Below are positions 38,164 to 48,132 of a stretch of DNA of 64,000 bases, in pieces; position 1 is the first letter of the stretch, and every line of letters begins with the position of its first letter. Both the position numbers and the translations under genes were made by a program. The stretch comes from Beijerinckiaceae bacterium. Its GTDB lineage: Bacteria; Pseudomonadota; Alphaproteobacteria; Rhizobiales; Beijerinckiaceae. The notes under the pieces were generated by a model that saw only the letters and a program-made list of their open reading frames with translations, did no database searches and was not told where the DNA came from. The stretch spans positions 27,507-91,506 of the forward strand of contig CANGFT010000010.1 in NCBI GenBank assembly GCA_947453205.1, given 5' to 3'.

Positions 38164-39426
38164 ATGAGAAGGGTCGTCATCACCGGTCTCGGGATGGTCT
38201 CGCCGCTGGCTTGTGGCGTCGAGGAAACCTGGAAGCGCCTGCTTGAAGGGCGCAGCGGCGCTCGGCGTGTTGAAACCTTCGACGTTTCAGACATCGCCTG
38301 CCAGATCGCCTGCGTGGTTCCCCGCGGCGACGGATCGGATGGCACCTTCAATCCGGACCAGTGGATGGAGCCGAAAGAGCAGCGCAAGGTCGATGACTAC
38401 ATCATCTTCGCGGTCGCCGCCGCCACTCAGGCCTTGCGCGACTCCGGCTGGAGCCCCAGGACCCATGAAGAGCAGTGCGCCACGGGCGTATTGATCGGCT
38501 CGGGGATCGGCGGCCTCGGCGGCATCTATGAGACCTCTCTGCTCCTGCAGGAGAAAGGGCCGCGCCGCGTGTCCCCCTTCTTCATTCCGGGGCGCCTCAT
38601 CAATTTGTGCTCGGGCTATGTCTCGATCATGCACGGCCTCAAGGGCCCCAACCATTCCGTCGTCACGGCCTGCTCCACCGGCGCCCACGCCATCGGCGAC
38701 GCCGGCCGCCTGATCGCGCTTGGCGACGCGGACGTCATGGTGGCCGGCGGCGCCGAATCCGCCGTCAACCGGATCGGCCTCGCAGGTTTCGCCGCCTGCC
38801 GCGCGCTCTCCACCAATTTCAACGATCGCCCGACCCAGGGCTCCCGGCCCTATGACAAGGACCGTGACGGCTTCGTCATGGGCGAGGGCGCGGGCTGCGT
38901 CGTGCTCGAGGAATATGAGCACGCCAAGGCGCGCGGGGCCCGGATCTACGCCGAACTGATCGGCTATGGCCTGTCGGGCGACGCCCACCACATCACCGCC
39001 CCCGCCGAGGATGGCGACGGCGCCTTCCGCTGCATGAGCATGGCGATCAAGCGCGCGGGCATCGCGGCCTCGGACCTTGATTACGTCAACGCCCACGGCA
39101 CATCGACGCCGCTTGGCGATGAGATCGAGCTTGGCGCCGTGGCCCGCGTGATCGGCGACGCCGCCTCGAAGGTCTCGATGTCCTCGACGAAGTCGTCCAT
39201 CGGCCATCTTCTGGGCGCTGCGGGCGCCGTCGAGGCGATCTTCTCGACCCTTGCGATCCGCGACCAGATCGCGCCTCCGACCCTCAATCTCGACAATCCC
39301 TCGGTCGAGACGAGCATCGACCTCGTTCCCCATGTGGCGCGCAAGCGCAAGATCGACGTGGTCCTGTCGAACTCGTTTGGCTTTGGCGGAACCAACGCAT
39401 CGATCATCATGCGGCGCGCGCAATAG
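38164..39426 (+). CDS. fabF: 3-oxoacyl-ACP synthase II
   Basis: A 420-residue condensing enzyme that elongates fatty acyl chains with malonyl-ACP. The Cys-His-His triad is visible in TACSTGAHAIGDA, NAHGTSTPLGDE and KSSIGHLLGAAG. The N-terminus RRVVITGLGMVSPL fixes the start at 38164. It lies downstream of acpP and is followed by mltG, the normal order in these bacteria. Confidence 0.97.
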   Translation: MRRVVITGLGMVSPLACGVEETWKRLLEGRSGARRVETFDVSDIACQIACVVPRGDGSDGTFNPDQWMEPKEQRKVDDYIIFAVAAATQALRDSGWSPRTHEEQCATGVLIGSGIGGLGGIYETSLLLQEKGPRRVSPFFIPGRLINLCSGYVSIMHGLKGPNHSVVTACSTGAHAIGDAGRLIALGDADVMVAGGAESAVNRIGLAGFAACRALSTNFNDRPTQGSRPYDKDRDGFVMGEGAGCVVLEEYEHAKARGARIYAELIGYGLSGDAHHITAPAEDGDGAFRCMSMAIKRAGIAASDLDYVNAHGTSTPLGDEIELGAVARVIGDAASKVSMSSTKSSIGHLLGAAGAVEAIFSTLAIRDQIAPPTLNLDNPSVETSIDLVPHVARKRKIDVVLSNSFGFGGTNASIIMRRAQ

Positions 39427-39553
39427 GCCTCTGCACAGATTTCTTTCGGAAAACCCCGAGAAATCGACGTTTGGGAGAGAATCTGTTTTTCGCCACAAAC
39501 TTCGGTAGGCTAGAGTGGAATCAGTTGTGTAACCCGAGGCAGTGGTCTGAACG

Positions 39554-41374
39554 ATGAGTGGCGCCAATCCGACAGAGCCATCGCCAGATTCCAATCCCGA
39601 ACAATCCTCGGGCATGCCCGGACGGCGCCAACTGAGAACGCCCCGCGAGGCCCTTCAGCCGGAAGATGCGCCGGCGCCCCCCGTCCCGCAAAGACGCGCC
39701 CGCAGGCGCCCCACCCTCTCCGCCCTGAGCGGCTTCCTGTCGTTTTTGCTGATCCTCGCCGTGAGCGGCATGGGCTTCTTCGCCTGGTCGCAACAGCAGA
39801 TGCGCGCTTCCGGACCTTTGGAGGGAGATCGGGTCGTCCTCATCGCCCCGCGCACGGAAGTATATGAAATCATTAGCCAACTTGAGCGGGAAGGGGTCAT
39901 CGAAAACCGCCTTCTGCTGAATTTGGCCCTGCTGGCCGAGGGCAACTGGAGCAAGATCAAGGCGGGCGAATATCTGTTCAAGCAGAACGCAAGCCTGCGC
40001 GAGGTCATCGACACCCTGGTGTCCGGCCGCGAGATCCTGCACTCCATCACCATTCCCGAGGGCCTGACCTCGGAGCAGATCATCCAGCGCATCCGCGACT
40101 TCGACCTGCTCAGCGGCGACGTCCGGGAAATCCCCAAGGAAGGCACGCTGCTGCCGGAGACCTACCGCGTGGCGCGCGGCATGTCGCGCAACGACCTCAT
40201 CCGCAAGATGCAGGACGACCAGAAACGTGTGCTCGATCAGGTCTGGGCGCGCCGTTCGGCCGATATTCCCCTGCGCTCGCCCACCGAGCTTCTGATTCTG
40301 GCCTCCATCGTCGAGAAGGAGACCGGCAGGGCGGACGAACGGCCGCGCGTGGCGGGCGTGTTCATCAACAGGCTGACGCGGCGCATGCGCCTGCAGTCCG
40401 ACCCCACCATCGTCTATGGCCTCGTCGGCGGCAAAGGCACGCTCGGTCGCGGGATTCTGCGCGCCGAAGTCGAGCGGCCGACCCCCTACAACACCTACCA
40501 GATCGAAGGCCTGCCCCCCGGCCCTATCGCCAATCCGGGCCGCGCGGCGCTGGAGGCGGTGGCCAATCCCTCGCGCACCAAGGAATTCTATTTCGTGGCG
40601 GATGGCACGGGCGGCCACGCCTTCGCCGAGACGCTGGAGCAGCACAACCGGAATGTCGTGCGCTGGCGCATGATCGAGCGGGAGAACAAGGCCCAGCAGA
40701 CCGTCCCGGCCTCTGTGGACCGTTTCCAGCCTGACGCGCCCGCTGGGGCGGGATCTGGCGGCCAGCGGGGCGAGGCGCCTGCCATCAGCGTGCCGACGTT
40801 CGGCGCGCTCTCTCCGTCTCAGGGAGCGGCGCCGGAAGCCCCCGTGAAGCCTGCCCAGAGCGCCTCACCCCCGTCGAGCGGCAAGTTCGGCATGGACCCC
40901 AAACTCGACAAGTCCCTCGGCCTGAGCTTCCCCGCGCCGCGCAACGTCATGGATGGCCCCATGGATGATCGCGACGACGAGGTGGACGGATCCCTCTATC
41001 CAGGAAATGGCGACCGTCGCTCACCGCAGCGCGTTCAATCGCGCCCGAACGGGTCCGGCGATCGCGCCGCCTTCGACAATGACGGGCTGCGCCCCGGCGA
41101 GGGAGGCCTGCGGATCGTGCGGATCTTCGACGCGTCGGAGGGCACGCCGCTCGATCCCCTCAAGAACAAGACCTGGGATCTCAATTCCCCCAAGACGGTG
41201 CCCGTCCTTCGTCCCGAAGACGAGCAACCGGCCGCTGCGGCCCGCAAGCCCAAGCCCCAGACAGCGCAGGCGCCCCCCGCTCCGGCGCCGAAAGCCGCCG
41301 CAAAGCCCGCGCCCGCGCCCGCCAAGCCCAAGGCGAAGCCCGCCCCCAAGCCGGCCGAGGCCGAAGAGGAATAG
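39554..41374 (+). CDS. mltG: Endolytic murein transglycosylase MltG with long disordered tail
   Basis: A 606-residue inner-membrane enzyme that cuts nascent peptidoglycan glycan strands. A Pro-rich cytoplasmic segment of about 50 residues is followed by one membrane helix (LSGFLSFLLILAVSGMGFFAW, residues about 56-76), a LysM-like region, and the YceG catalytic domain with the Glu in ASIVEKETGRADE and the motif QSDPTIVYG. From about residue 395 the protein is a 200-residue proline-, alanine- and lysine-rich tail ending in repeated AKP-type units. The tail is much longer than in E. coli MltG and is likely disordered in the periplasm. Confidence 0.93.
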   Translation: MSGANPTEPSPDSNPEQSSGMPGRRQLRTPREALQPEDAPAPPVPQRRARRRPTLSALSGFLSFLLILAVSGMGFFAWSQQQMRASGPLEGDRVVLIAPRTEVYEIISQLEREGVIENRLLLNLALLAEGNWSKIKAGEYLFKQNASLREVIDTLVSGREILHSITIPEGLTSEQIIQRIRDFDLLSGDVREIPKEGTLLPETYRVARGMSRNDLIRKMQDDQKRVLDQVWARRSADIPLRSPTELLILASIVEKETGRADERPRVAGVFINRLTRRMRLQSDPTIVYGLVGGKGTLGRGILRAEVERPTPYNTYQIEGLPPGPIANPGRAALEAVANPSRTKEFYFVADGTGGHAFAETLEQHNRNVVRWRMIERENKAQQTVPASVDRFQPDAPAGAGSGGQRGEAPAISVPTFGALSPSQGAAPEAPVKPAQSASPPSSGKFGMDPKLDKSLGLSFPAPRNVMDGPMDDRDDEVDGSLYPGNGDRRSPQRVQSRPNGSGDRAAFDNDGLRPGEGGLRIVRIFDASEGTPLDPLKNKTWDLNSPKTVPVLRPEDEQPAAAARKPKPQTAQAPPAPAPKAAAKPAPAPAKPKAKPAPKPAEAEEE

Positions 41375-41478
41375 GGCCAGGAATTGGGCCAGGAACAGGG
41401 CAAGGACTGGCAAGACCGCTTGAGCGGGCCCAAAGGCGCCACTATGGTGCGCATCCGTTCTCACGACCCGGCGGTTCC

Positions 41479-42366
41479 ATGAGCCTCAAGAGCATGACAG
41501 GTTTCGCGCGCACGTCGGGCCATCGCCCGCCGTGGGGCTGGGCTTGGGAGCTCAAGGCGGTCAACGCCAAGGGGCTGGACGTGCGCCTGCGGCTCCCGCC
41601 TGGCTTCGACAGGATCGAGGCGGATGCGCGGGCGAAGCTGACGGGCGGCCTCGGGCGCGGCACCGTCTACGCCACCCTGAGCGTCCAGCGTGAGGCGACG
41701 AGCCCGAAAGTGCGCATCAACAGGGATGTGCTGGGCTCGCTGATGGAGGCCCTCGCGGCCCTGCCCGACAGCGCCAGTCTGCGCCCGGCCTCCATGGACG
41801 GCCTGCTGGCGATTCGCGGCGTGGTGGAGGTGACCGACGCCGCCGAGGACGAAGACATTCTGGCGGAGGCCGCCGCCGCCGCGCTGAAGGGCCTGGAGGC
41901 CGCGCTGCGGGATCTGGTGGCGGCGCGCAAGGCCGAAGGGGCCGCGCTGCAAGCCGTCTTGACCGCGCGGGTCGAGCGCATCGCGGCGCTGACGCAAGCC
42001 GCCGAGGATTGCCCCGGCCGCACGGCTGAAGCCGTGAAGGCGCGGCTCGCAAGGTCCATCGCGCAGCTGACCGACGCGAGCCCCGCGCTCGATCCCGCCC
42101 GCCTGCATCAGGAGGCGCTGCTGATCGCCGCCAAGGCCGATGTGCGCGAAGAGCTCGACCGGCTGAAGACCCATGTGGCGGCAGCGCGCGAGCTTCTCGC
42201 CAGCGAGGCCCCCGCCGGGCGCAAACTCGATTTTCTCGCGCAGGAATTCGCACGCGAGGCGAACACCCTGTGCTCCAAGTCAAATGATGCGGCGCTGACC
42301 TCCCTTGGCATGGAGCTGCGCGTCGAGATCGAACAGTTTCGCGAGCAGGTGCAGAACATCGAATGA
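41479..42366 (+). CDS. yicC: YicC-family endoribonuclease
   Basis: A 295-residue protein of the YicC/DUF1732 family, now recognised as a cytosolic endoribonuclease in several bacteria. It begins with SMTGFAR, has WELKAVNAKGLDVRLRLP, and ends with EFAREANTLCSKSND and ELRVEIEQFREQVQNIE, the family's signature. It overlaps gmk by four bases (ATGA), the standard yicC-gmk pair. Confidence 0.94.
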   Translation: MSLKSMTGFARTSGHRPPWGWAWELKAVNAKGLDVRLRLPPGFDRIEADARAKLTGGLGRGTVYATLSVQREATSPKVRINRDVLGSLMEALAALPDSASLRPASMDGLLAIRGVVEVTDAAEDEDILAEAAAAALKGLEAALRDLVAARKAEGAALQAVLTARVERIAALTQAAEDCPGRTAEAVKARLARSIAQLTDASPALDPARLHQEALLIAAKADVREELDRLKTHVAAARELLASEAPAGRKLDFLAQEFAREANTLCSKSNDAALTSLGMELRVEIEQFREQVQNIE

Positions 42367-43031
42367 ACGCGACCCAGACCCAGCCGGGCGCAAAGCCCAT
42401 AGAGACCGGCCGACGCGGCCTGATGCTGATCCTCTCCTCGCCCTCGGGCGCGGGAAAGACCACGCTGACGCGCATGCTGCTGCAGGACAAATCGCTCGAC
42501 CTGACCCTGTCGGTCTCCTCGACGACGCGCGAGCGAAGGTCGTCGGAGGTGGACGGCATCCACTACCGCTTCATCTCGCGCGACCAGTTCGACCGCATGC
42601 GCGGGGATGACGAGTTTCTGGAATGGGCGGAGGTGCACGGCAATTTCTACGGCTCGCCGCGCGCCCCCGTGGAGGCGGTGCTGGCGCAGGGCCGCGACGT
42701 GCTCTTCGACATCGACTATCAGGGCACCCAGCAGGTGCGCCGCAAGGCGCCTGACGATGTCGTGACGATCTTCATCCTGCCCCCCACCATGAAGGAGCTG
42801 CGCGCGCGGCTGGAGCGCCGGGCGGAGGATTCGCCCGACACCATCGACAAGCGCCTGACCAATGCGCGGCATGAGATCCAGCGCTGGACCAGCTATGACT
42901 ATGTGCTCGTCAATGACGACCTTCAGCACACCTATCGGCAGGTTCTGACCATCCTGGACGCGGAACGGCTCCGCCGCGCCCGTTCGCAGGACGCGGTCAC
43001 GCGTTTCGTCGGCAAGCTCCTCGCCGAATGA
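42363..43031 (+). CDS. gmk: Guanylate kinase
   Basis: A 222-residue enzyme that phosphorylates GMP to GDP. The P-loop is SSPSGAGKTTL; the GMP-binding segment includes STTRERRSSEVDGIHY and FLEWAEVHGNFYG; the lid contains RLERRAEDS. Length is normal. Its stop codon directly abuts the stop of radA on the other strand. Confidence 0.97.
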   Translation: MNATQTQPGAKPIETGRRGLMLILSSPSGAGKTTLTRMLLQDKSLDLTLSVSSTTRERRSSEVDGIHYRFISRDQFDRMRGDDEFLEWAEVHGNFYGSPRAPVEAVLAQGRDVLFDIDYQGTQQVRRKAPDDVVTIFILPPTMKELRARLERRAEDSPDTIDKRLTNARHEIQRWTSYDYVLVNDDLQHTYRQVLTILDAERLRRARSQDAVTRFVGKLLAE

Positions 43032-44435
43032 TCAGCTTCCGCGTCCGGCGGCCCGGCGCATCTGCGCGCCCGCTGCGGCGATGTCGGCCACCAGCGCGCT
43101 GATATGGCCGCAGGATTGGGTCGCCAGCGCCTGCGGCTCTCCCTCCTTCTGCGCAGGCGGGGCGACGGCGGCGCGGAAGCCGAGCTTGGCCGCCTCCTTG
43201 AGCCGCAGGCCCGCATGGACCACGGGCCGCACCGAGCCCGACAGCGCCATCTCCCCGAAATAGACGGTGTCGGCGGGCAGGACGGCGCCTGTCAGCGATG
43301 ACACCAGCGCAGCGGCGGCGGCGAGGTCGGCGGCAGGCTCGCCAACCCTCAGGCCGCCCGCCACGTTGAGATAGATGTCATGCTGGCCGAGCTTGAGGCC
43401 GCCATGGGCTTCGAGCACCGCGATGACCATGGACAGACGCGCGGGATCCCAGCCCACCACCGCCCGGCGCGGCGTGCCGAGCGCGGTGGGCGCCACCAGC
43501 GCCTGCACCTCCACCAGCACGGGCCTCGTGCCCTCCATGCCCGCGAAGACTGCAGCGCCAGGGGCGGAGGCGTCGCGGCCCGACAGGAACAGGGCGGAGG
43601 GATTGGTGACCTCCGAAAGCCCCTGCCCCGTCATTTCGAAGACGCCGATCTCGTCGGTCGCGCCGAAGCGGTTCTTGACCGAGCGCAGGATTCGGAAATG
43701 GCGCCCGCCATCGCCCTCGAAGGAGACGACGGCGTCGACCATATGCTCGACCACGCGGGGCCCGGCGATCTGCCCGTCCTTGGTCACATGGCCCACCAGG
43801 ATCACCGCGGCGCCGCTGGTCTTGGCGTAGCGGATCAGCGCCTGCGCGGCGCCGCGCACCTGCGTGACCGTGCCGGGCGTGGACTCGACTGTCTCGGTCC
43901 ACATGGTCTGGATGGAGTCGATGATGACGAGGGCGGGTCTGCGGCCCTGCTGCAGGGTGGCGACGATGTCCTCCACGCTGGTCTCGGCGGCCAGTTCAAC
44001 CGGCGCATCCGCCAGCCCCAGCCGCTCGGCGCGCAGGCGCACCTGCGCCACCGCCTCTTCGCCCGAGATATAGGCGACCCGATGGCCCTTGCGGGCGAGC
44101 GTCGCGCAGGCCTGGATGAGCAGGGTCGATTTGCCGATGCCCGGCTCGCCGCCCAGCAGGATGACGGAGCCCGGCACGAAGCCGCCGCCAGTGACGCGAT
44201 CCAGCTCCCCCATGCCCGTGACGATGCGCGGCGGGCTCTTGGTCTCGCCCGTCAGACCCTCGAGCGGGAAGACACGCCCCTTGCGGGCGCCCATGGCCGC
44301 CTTGGCGCCGATGCCGGAGCCGATCTGCTCCTCGACGATGCAGTTCCAGCCCTCGCAGGCCTCGCATTTGCCCTGCCAGCGCTGGCTGAGGGCGCCGCAG
44401 TTCTGGCAGACAAAGTTGGAGCGGACCTTGGCCAT
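43032..44435 (-). CDS. radA: DNA repair protein RadA
   Basis: A 467-residue RecA-related helicase that extends recombination intermediates. It has an N-terminal four-Cys zinc finger (CQNCGALSQRWQGKCEAC), a Walker A motif GGEPGIGKSTLL, the RadA-specific KNRFGAT motif, and a C-terminal Lon-like domain. It is the last gene of a leftward run that includes dnaB and alr. A small helical protein gene lies two bases upstream. Confidence 0.96.
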   Translation of the reverse strand: MAKVRSNFVCQNCGALSQRWQGKCEACEGWNCIVEEQIGSGIGAKAAMGARKGRVFPLEGLTGETKSPPRIVTGMGELDRVTGGGFVPGSVILLGGEPGIGKSTLLIQACATLARKGHRVAYISGEEAVAQVRLRAERLGLADAPVELAAETSVEDIVATLQQGRRPALVIIDSIQTMWTETVESTPGTVTQVRGAAQALIRYAKTSGAAVILVGHVTKDGQIAGPRVVEHMVDAVVSFEGDGGRHFRILRSVKNRFGATDEIGVFEMTGQGLSEVTNPSALFLSGRDASAPGAAVFAGMEGTRPVLVEVQALVAPTALGTPRRAVVGWDPARLSMVIAVLEAHGGLKLGQHDIYLNVAGGLRVGEPAADLAAAAALVSSLTGAVLPADTVYFGEMALSGSVRPVVHAGLRLKEAAKLGFRAAVAPPAQKEGEPQALATQSCGHISALVADIAAAGAQMRRAAGRGS

Positions 44436-44437
44436 GG

Positions 44438-44650
44438 TCAGGCGGCTTGGGCGGTTGCGGGGGCGGCGACCGGATCAGCGGCGCGGATGTAGCGCCGCAG
44501 GGCCGAAAGCTGGCGCTCCAGCGACAGCTCCGCCGCCCGCAGCTCATCAAGCGCCGCTTCGACCCGCGCGGAGGCGTCATCGAAGGTCGGCGATGGCATA
44601 AGGCGACGCGAGAGGTCCGTGGCGGGGGCGGCTGAGCGGCTGGGGGTCAT
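44438..44650 (-). CDS. Small helical protein, function unknown
   Basis: A 70-residue frame between alr and radA on the same strand. Residues from about 20 to 55 are strongly helical and heptad-like (ARVEAALDELRAAELSLERQ), suggesting a coiled coil; the ends are alanine- and proline-rich. The spacing of two bases to radA favours a real, co-transcribed gene. No family is recognised. A start seven codons upstream is possible. Confidence 0.5.
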   Translation of the reverse strand: MTPSRSAAPATDLSRRLMPSPTFDDASARVEAALDELRAAELSLERQLSALRRYIRAADPVAAPATAQAA

Positions 44651-44718
44651 GGTCGGCCTCAGAAGAATCAATTTAAGAACAATACAGGAACAAAATAGAT
44701 CTGGCGAGAGGGCGCCGC

Positions 44719-45837
44719 TCAGTTGCGATAGGTGCGGGCGTAGCGTCGGCCCAGACTGGTCAGGATCTCATAGCCAATGGTCCCAGCCCGCGCGGCGACG
44801 TCATCGACCGTTATGGCCGCGCCCAGAAGTTCGACGAGATCGCCGGGGCGCACGGGCGCAGGCGCATCGGTCACGTCGATCACCGTGAGGTCCATGGAGA
44901 CGCGTCCCACGAAGGGACAGCGGACGCCCCCGACCAGCGCCTCGCCGCCTGAATGGGCGTCCGTTCCCATGAGCGCGCGCGGCAGGCCATCGGCATAGCC
45001 GATCCCGATGGCGGCGAGGCGGGAGGGACGCTTCGCCCGCCATGTCGCGTTATAGCCGACGCTCTCCCCGACCCCGATCTCCCGGGTCTGGATGATGGGC
45101 GCGCGAAGGGTCACGACCGCGCGCATGGGATTGGGCGCTCCGGGCGTTGGGTTGCCGCCATAAAGGGCGTAGCCGGGCCGGGCGAGATCATGGAAAGGCC
45201 TTTGCGGCAGGAACAGGCCTGCGGAATTGGCCATGCTGGCGGCGAGCCCCGCAAAGGCGGCGCGAACGGCCTCGAAGTCTGCGATCTGCCGGGCGTTGAT
45301 CGGGTCGTCCGGGGCCTCCGACGACACAAAATGGCTCATGACGAGATCAAGCCCCAAAGCCCTGGCCTGCGGCGCGAGGGCGAGCGCCTCGTCCCTGTGC
45401 AGGCCCAGCCGGTTCATGCCGGTGTCGACATGCAGGGCCGCGCCATGCTGGCCCGCAAGCCCGCTGGCGCTCCACAGGCGCACATCGCTGAGAGAGCCCA
45501 GCACGGGCCGCAGCGCATGGGCCGCATAGGCTGCGAGCCGCCCCTCGCCCTCGATCAATCCATTGAGCACATAGATCACGGCGTCGGCGCCAAGGACCGC
45601 GCGCAGCCTTGCGCCCTCGGAAGGATGCGCAACGAAAAAGACGCGGCACCCAGCGCCCAGCAGCGCGCGCGAGGCCTCATCCGCCCCCACGCCATAGGCG
45701 TCGGCCTTCACCACGGCGGCGCAGGCGGCCGGGGCGATGCGCGCGGCGAGCTTGCGCCAGTTATCGACGAGCGCGCCAAGATCGACGATCAGCTCGGCCT
45801 GCGAGAGGCAAGCCTCGACCGAAGGAAACAGGCTCAC
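44719..45837 (-). CDS. alr: Alanine racemase
   Basis: A 372-residue PLP enzyme that makes D-alanine for peptidoglycan. The PLP lysine is in AVVKADAYGVGA; the second catalytic base, a Tyr, is in ESVGYNATW; VDTGMNRLGL and GRVSMDLTVIDVT are also typical. It begins with GTG, which overlaps the dnaB stop (GTGA), so translation is coupled to dnaB. Confidence 0.95.
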   Translation of the reverse strand: MSLFPSVEACLSQAELIVDLGALVDNWRKLAARIAPAACAAVVKADAYGVGADEASRALLGAGCRVFFVAHPSEGARLRAVLGADAVIYVLNGLIEGEGRLAAYAAHALRPVLGSLSDVRLWSASGLAGQHGAALHVDTGMNRLGLHRDEALALAPQARALGLDLVMSHFVSSEAPDDPINARQIADFEAVRAAFAGLAASMANSAGLFLPQRPFHDLARPGYALYGGNPTPGAPNPMRAVVTLRAPIIQTREIGVGESVGYNATWRAKRPSRLAAIGIGYADGLPRALMGTDAHSGGEALVGGVRCPFVGRVSMDLTVIDVTDAPAPVRPGDLVELLGAAITVDDVAARAGTIGYEILTSLGRRYARTYRN

Positions 45838-47342
45838 TCCAGAGGCTCCGGCATGCGGTCTTCATGGGCGAGATTGCCGAAGCGCGTAAACTCTCCCTCA
45901 AAGGAGAGTTCGACCGTGCCGGTGGGACCGTGACGCTGCTTGCCGATGATGACCTCGGCCTTGCCGTGGGCGCGCTCCATCTCCGACATCCAGGCCAGAT
46001 GCTCTTCGCTGCCCGGGCGCGGCTCGCGGTTCTTGAGGTAGTATTCTTCGCGATAGACGAAGAGGACGACGTCCGCGTCCTGCTCGATGGAGCCGGACTC
46101 GCGGAGATCGGAGAGCTGCGGGCGCTTGTCGTCGCGGCTTTCGACCTGACGCGAGAGCTGGGACAGGGCCATCACCGGCACGTTCAGCTCCTTCGCCAGC
46201 GCCTTGAGCCCGGTCGTGATTTCGGTCAGCTCCTGCACGCGGTTGTCGCCCTTCGACTTCGACCCCGACAGAAGCTGGAGATAATCCACCACCAGCATGT
46301 CGAGCCCGCGCTGGCGCTTCAGGCGTCTGGCGCGCGCCGTGAGCTGGGCGATGGAGATGCCGCCGGTATGGTCGATGTAGAAGGGCACGGTCTGCATGCG
46401 CCGGGCCGCTTCCGTGATGTTCTGGAATTCGATGTCAGAAATGTCGCCGCGGCGGATCTTGTAGGACGGCACGCCCGACTGTTCGGCGATGATGCGGGTC
46501 GCCAGCTGCTCGGACGACATTTCCAGCGAGAAGAAACCGACGATGCCGCCATTGAGCGTTTCAAGCGATCCATCAGGACGCATCTTCGACTGATAGGCCT
46601 GCGCGATGTTGAAGGCGATGTTGGTGGCGAGCGCGGTCTTGCCCATGCCCGGACGTCCCGCGACGATCACAAGGTCGGACGACTGGAGGCCGCCCAATTT
46701 GTAATCGAGATCGCTCATGCCCGTGGAGATGCCCGACAGCTTGCCCTCGCGCTCATAGGCCTTGGCGGCCATGTCGACCGCATGGGTGAGCGCGGTGGAG
46801 AAGCTCTGGAAGCCGCCATCGTAGCGGCCCTGTTCGGCGATCTCGTAAAGGCGGCGCTCGGCCTCCTCGATCTGCTCGCGCGGGGACAGGTCGACCGGCG
46901 CGTCATAGGCCGTGTTGACCACCTCCTCGCCGATGACGATCAGCCTGCGGCGGGTGGCGAGGTCATAGATGCTGCGGCCATAATCCTCGGCGTTGATGAT
47001 GGTCGTCGCCTCGGCGGCGAGGCGGGCGAGATATTGCGGCACGGTGACCCCGCCCAGATCATGATCGCCCAGAAAGGTCTTGAGGGTGACGGGCGTCGCC
47101 ACCTTGCCCGCGCGGATGAGCTGCGCGGCGATTTCGAAGATGCGGCGATGCAGTTCTTCTGAAAAATGCTCGGCGCGCAGAAAATCGGACACGCGGTCAA
47201 AGGCGTCGTTGTTGACGAGGATCGCGCCCAGCAACGCCTGCTCCGCCTCCACATTGTGGGGGGGCGTGCGATAGGTGGGGGTCCCCTGCTGGGGATTGGA
47301 GCTGAGACCGAAACGGCCCGCCAGATCTTCGACGACTGACAT
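45834..47342 (-). CDS. dnaB: Replicative DNA helicase DnaB
   Basis: A 502-residue hexameric helicase. The N-terminal primase-interacting domain begins PPHNVEAEQALLGAIL; the RecA-like domain has Walker A GRPGMGKTALA, and the arginine finger region with SQLSRQVESRDDKRP. The length is that of an ordinary DnaB, so there is no intein. It follows the terminator of the S6-S18-L9 operon and is coupled to alr. Confidence 0.97.
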   Translation of the reverse strand: MSVVEDLAGRFGLSSNPQQGTPTYRTPPHNVEAEQALLGAILVNNDAFDRVSDFLRAEHFSEELHRRIFEIAAQLIRAGKVATPVTLKTFLGDHDLGGVTVPQYLARLAAEATTIINAEDYGRSIYDLATRRRLIVIGEEVVNTAYDAPVDLSPREQIEEAERRLYEIAEQGRYDGGFQSFSTALTHAVDMAAKAYEREGKLSGISTGMSDLDYKLGGLQSSDLVIVAGRPGMGKTALATNIAFNIAQAYQSKMRPDGSLETLNGGIVGFFSLEMSSEQLATRIIAEQSGVPSYKIRRGDISDIEFQNITEAARRMQTVPFYIDHTGGISIAQLTARARRLKRQRGLDMLVVDYLQLLSGSKSKGDNRVQELTEITTGLKALAKELNVPVMALSQLSRQVESRDDKRPQLSDLRESGSIEQDADVVLFVYREEYYLKNREPRPGSEEHLAWMSEMERAHGKAEVIIGKQRHGPTGTVELSFEGEFTRFGNLAHEDRMPEPLE

Positions 47343-47507
47343 GATCTCGCTGCAGATGGAGGAATTTGACGCAACGCGGCGAAGGCCCGGATGATTCTAG
47401 CGAATTGGCGGGGCCCTCGCCAGACTTCTGGCATGGGGGCGCCGCGCGGACCAGCCCGCGCCCGGCATGTGCCCGCGATTCACAGGTTCGAAAAGGCGCC
47501 TTGACTA

Positions 47508-47536
47508 AAGAAAAACGCCCGGGACGAACCCGGGCG
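47508..47536 (-). terminator. Intrinsic terminator of the rpsF-rpsR-rplI operon
   Basis: On the minus strand a perfect eight-base-pair stem, CGCCCGGG / CCCGGGCG, with a five-base loop is followed by TTTTTCTTT. It begins 26 bases after the rplI stop. This is the clearest intrinsic terminator in the window. Confidence 0.88.
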
Positions 47537-47561
47537 CCTTCGTGAACATGCAGCGGTCAGA

Positions 47562-48122
47562 TCAGAGCTCGCCGCCAGCCTCGGCCAGAGCCGCGCCGAC
47601 TTCGAGGCCCAGATCGTCCATCGAGGTCTCTTCGCGGGTGGTGAGCTCTTCGCCCTTGGCCTGACGCTCAGCCTCGCCAGCGGAGCGCGCGACGTTGATG
47701 GTGATCTTCGCCTCGACTTCGGGATGCAGATGGATAGGGATCGCATGCAGGCCGAGGGTCTTGATCGGCGCGAAGATCGCCACCTGATTGCGCGAGACGC
47801 TGAAGCCGCCGGCGGTGATGCTGTCGGCGATGTCGCGGGTCGACACGGATCCGTAGAGCTGACCGGTCTCGCCCGCCTGACGCAGAATGATGAAGCTCTG
47901 GCCGTCGAGCTTGTCGGCCACGGACTGGGCCTCGTTCTTCAGTTCGAGGTTGCGGGCCTCAAGCTGGGCGCGCTGGGATTCGAAGCGCTTCTTGTTGGCC
48001 TCGCTGGCGCGCAGGGCCTTGCCCATGGGCAGAAGGAAGTTGCGGGCGTAACCGTCCTTGACGCGGACGACCTCGCCCATCTGGCCGAGCTTGGCGACGC
48101 GTTCGAGCAAAATGACCTGCAT
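47562..48122 (-). CDS. rplI: 50S ribosomal protein L9
   Basis: A 186-residue ribosomal protein binding domain V of 23S rRNA near the L1 stalk. The N-terminal domain ([21 protein letters not shown] in part, then [12 protein letters not shown]) and the long connecting helix are clear. The C-terminal domain is followed by an extra acidic tail of about 35 residues, as often in alphaproteobacteria. It ends the r-protein operon. Confidence 0.97.
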   Translation of the reverse strand: MQVILLERVAKLGQMGEVVRVKDGYARNFLLPMGKALRASEANKKRFESQRAQLEARNLELKNEAQSVADKLDGQSFIILRQAGETGQLYGSVSTRDIADSITAGGFSVSRNQVAIFAPIKTLGLHAIPIHLHPEVEAKITINVARSAGEAERQAKGEELTTREETSMDDLGLEVGAALAEAGGEL

Positions 48123-48132
48123 GGTGTTCTCC

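Noticed and set aside
45834..47342. Possible intein in dnaB
   Set aside because: DnaB often carries inteins, but this one has normal length and uninterrupted helicase motifs.
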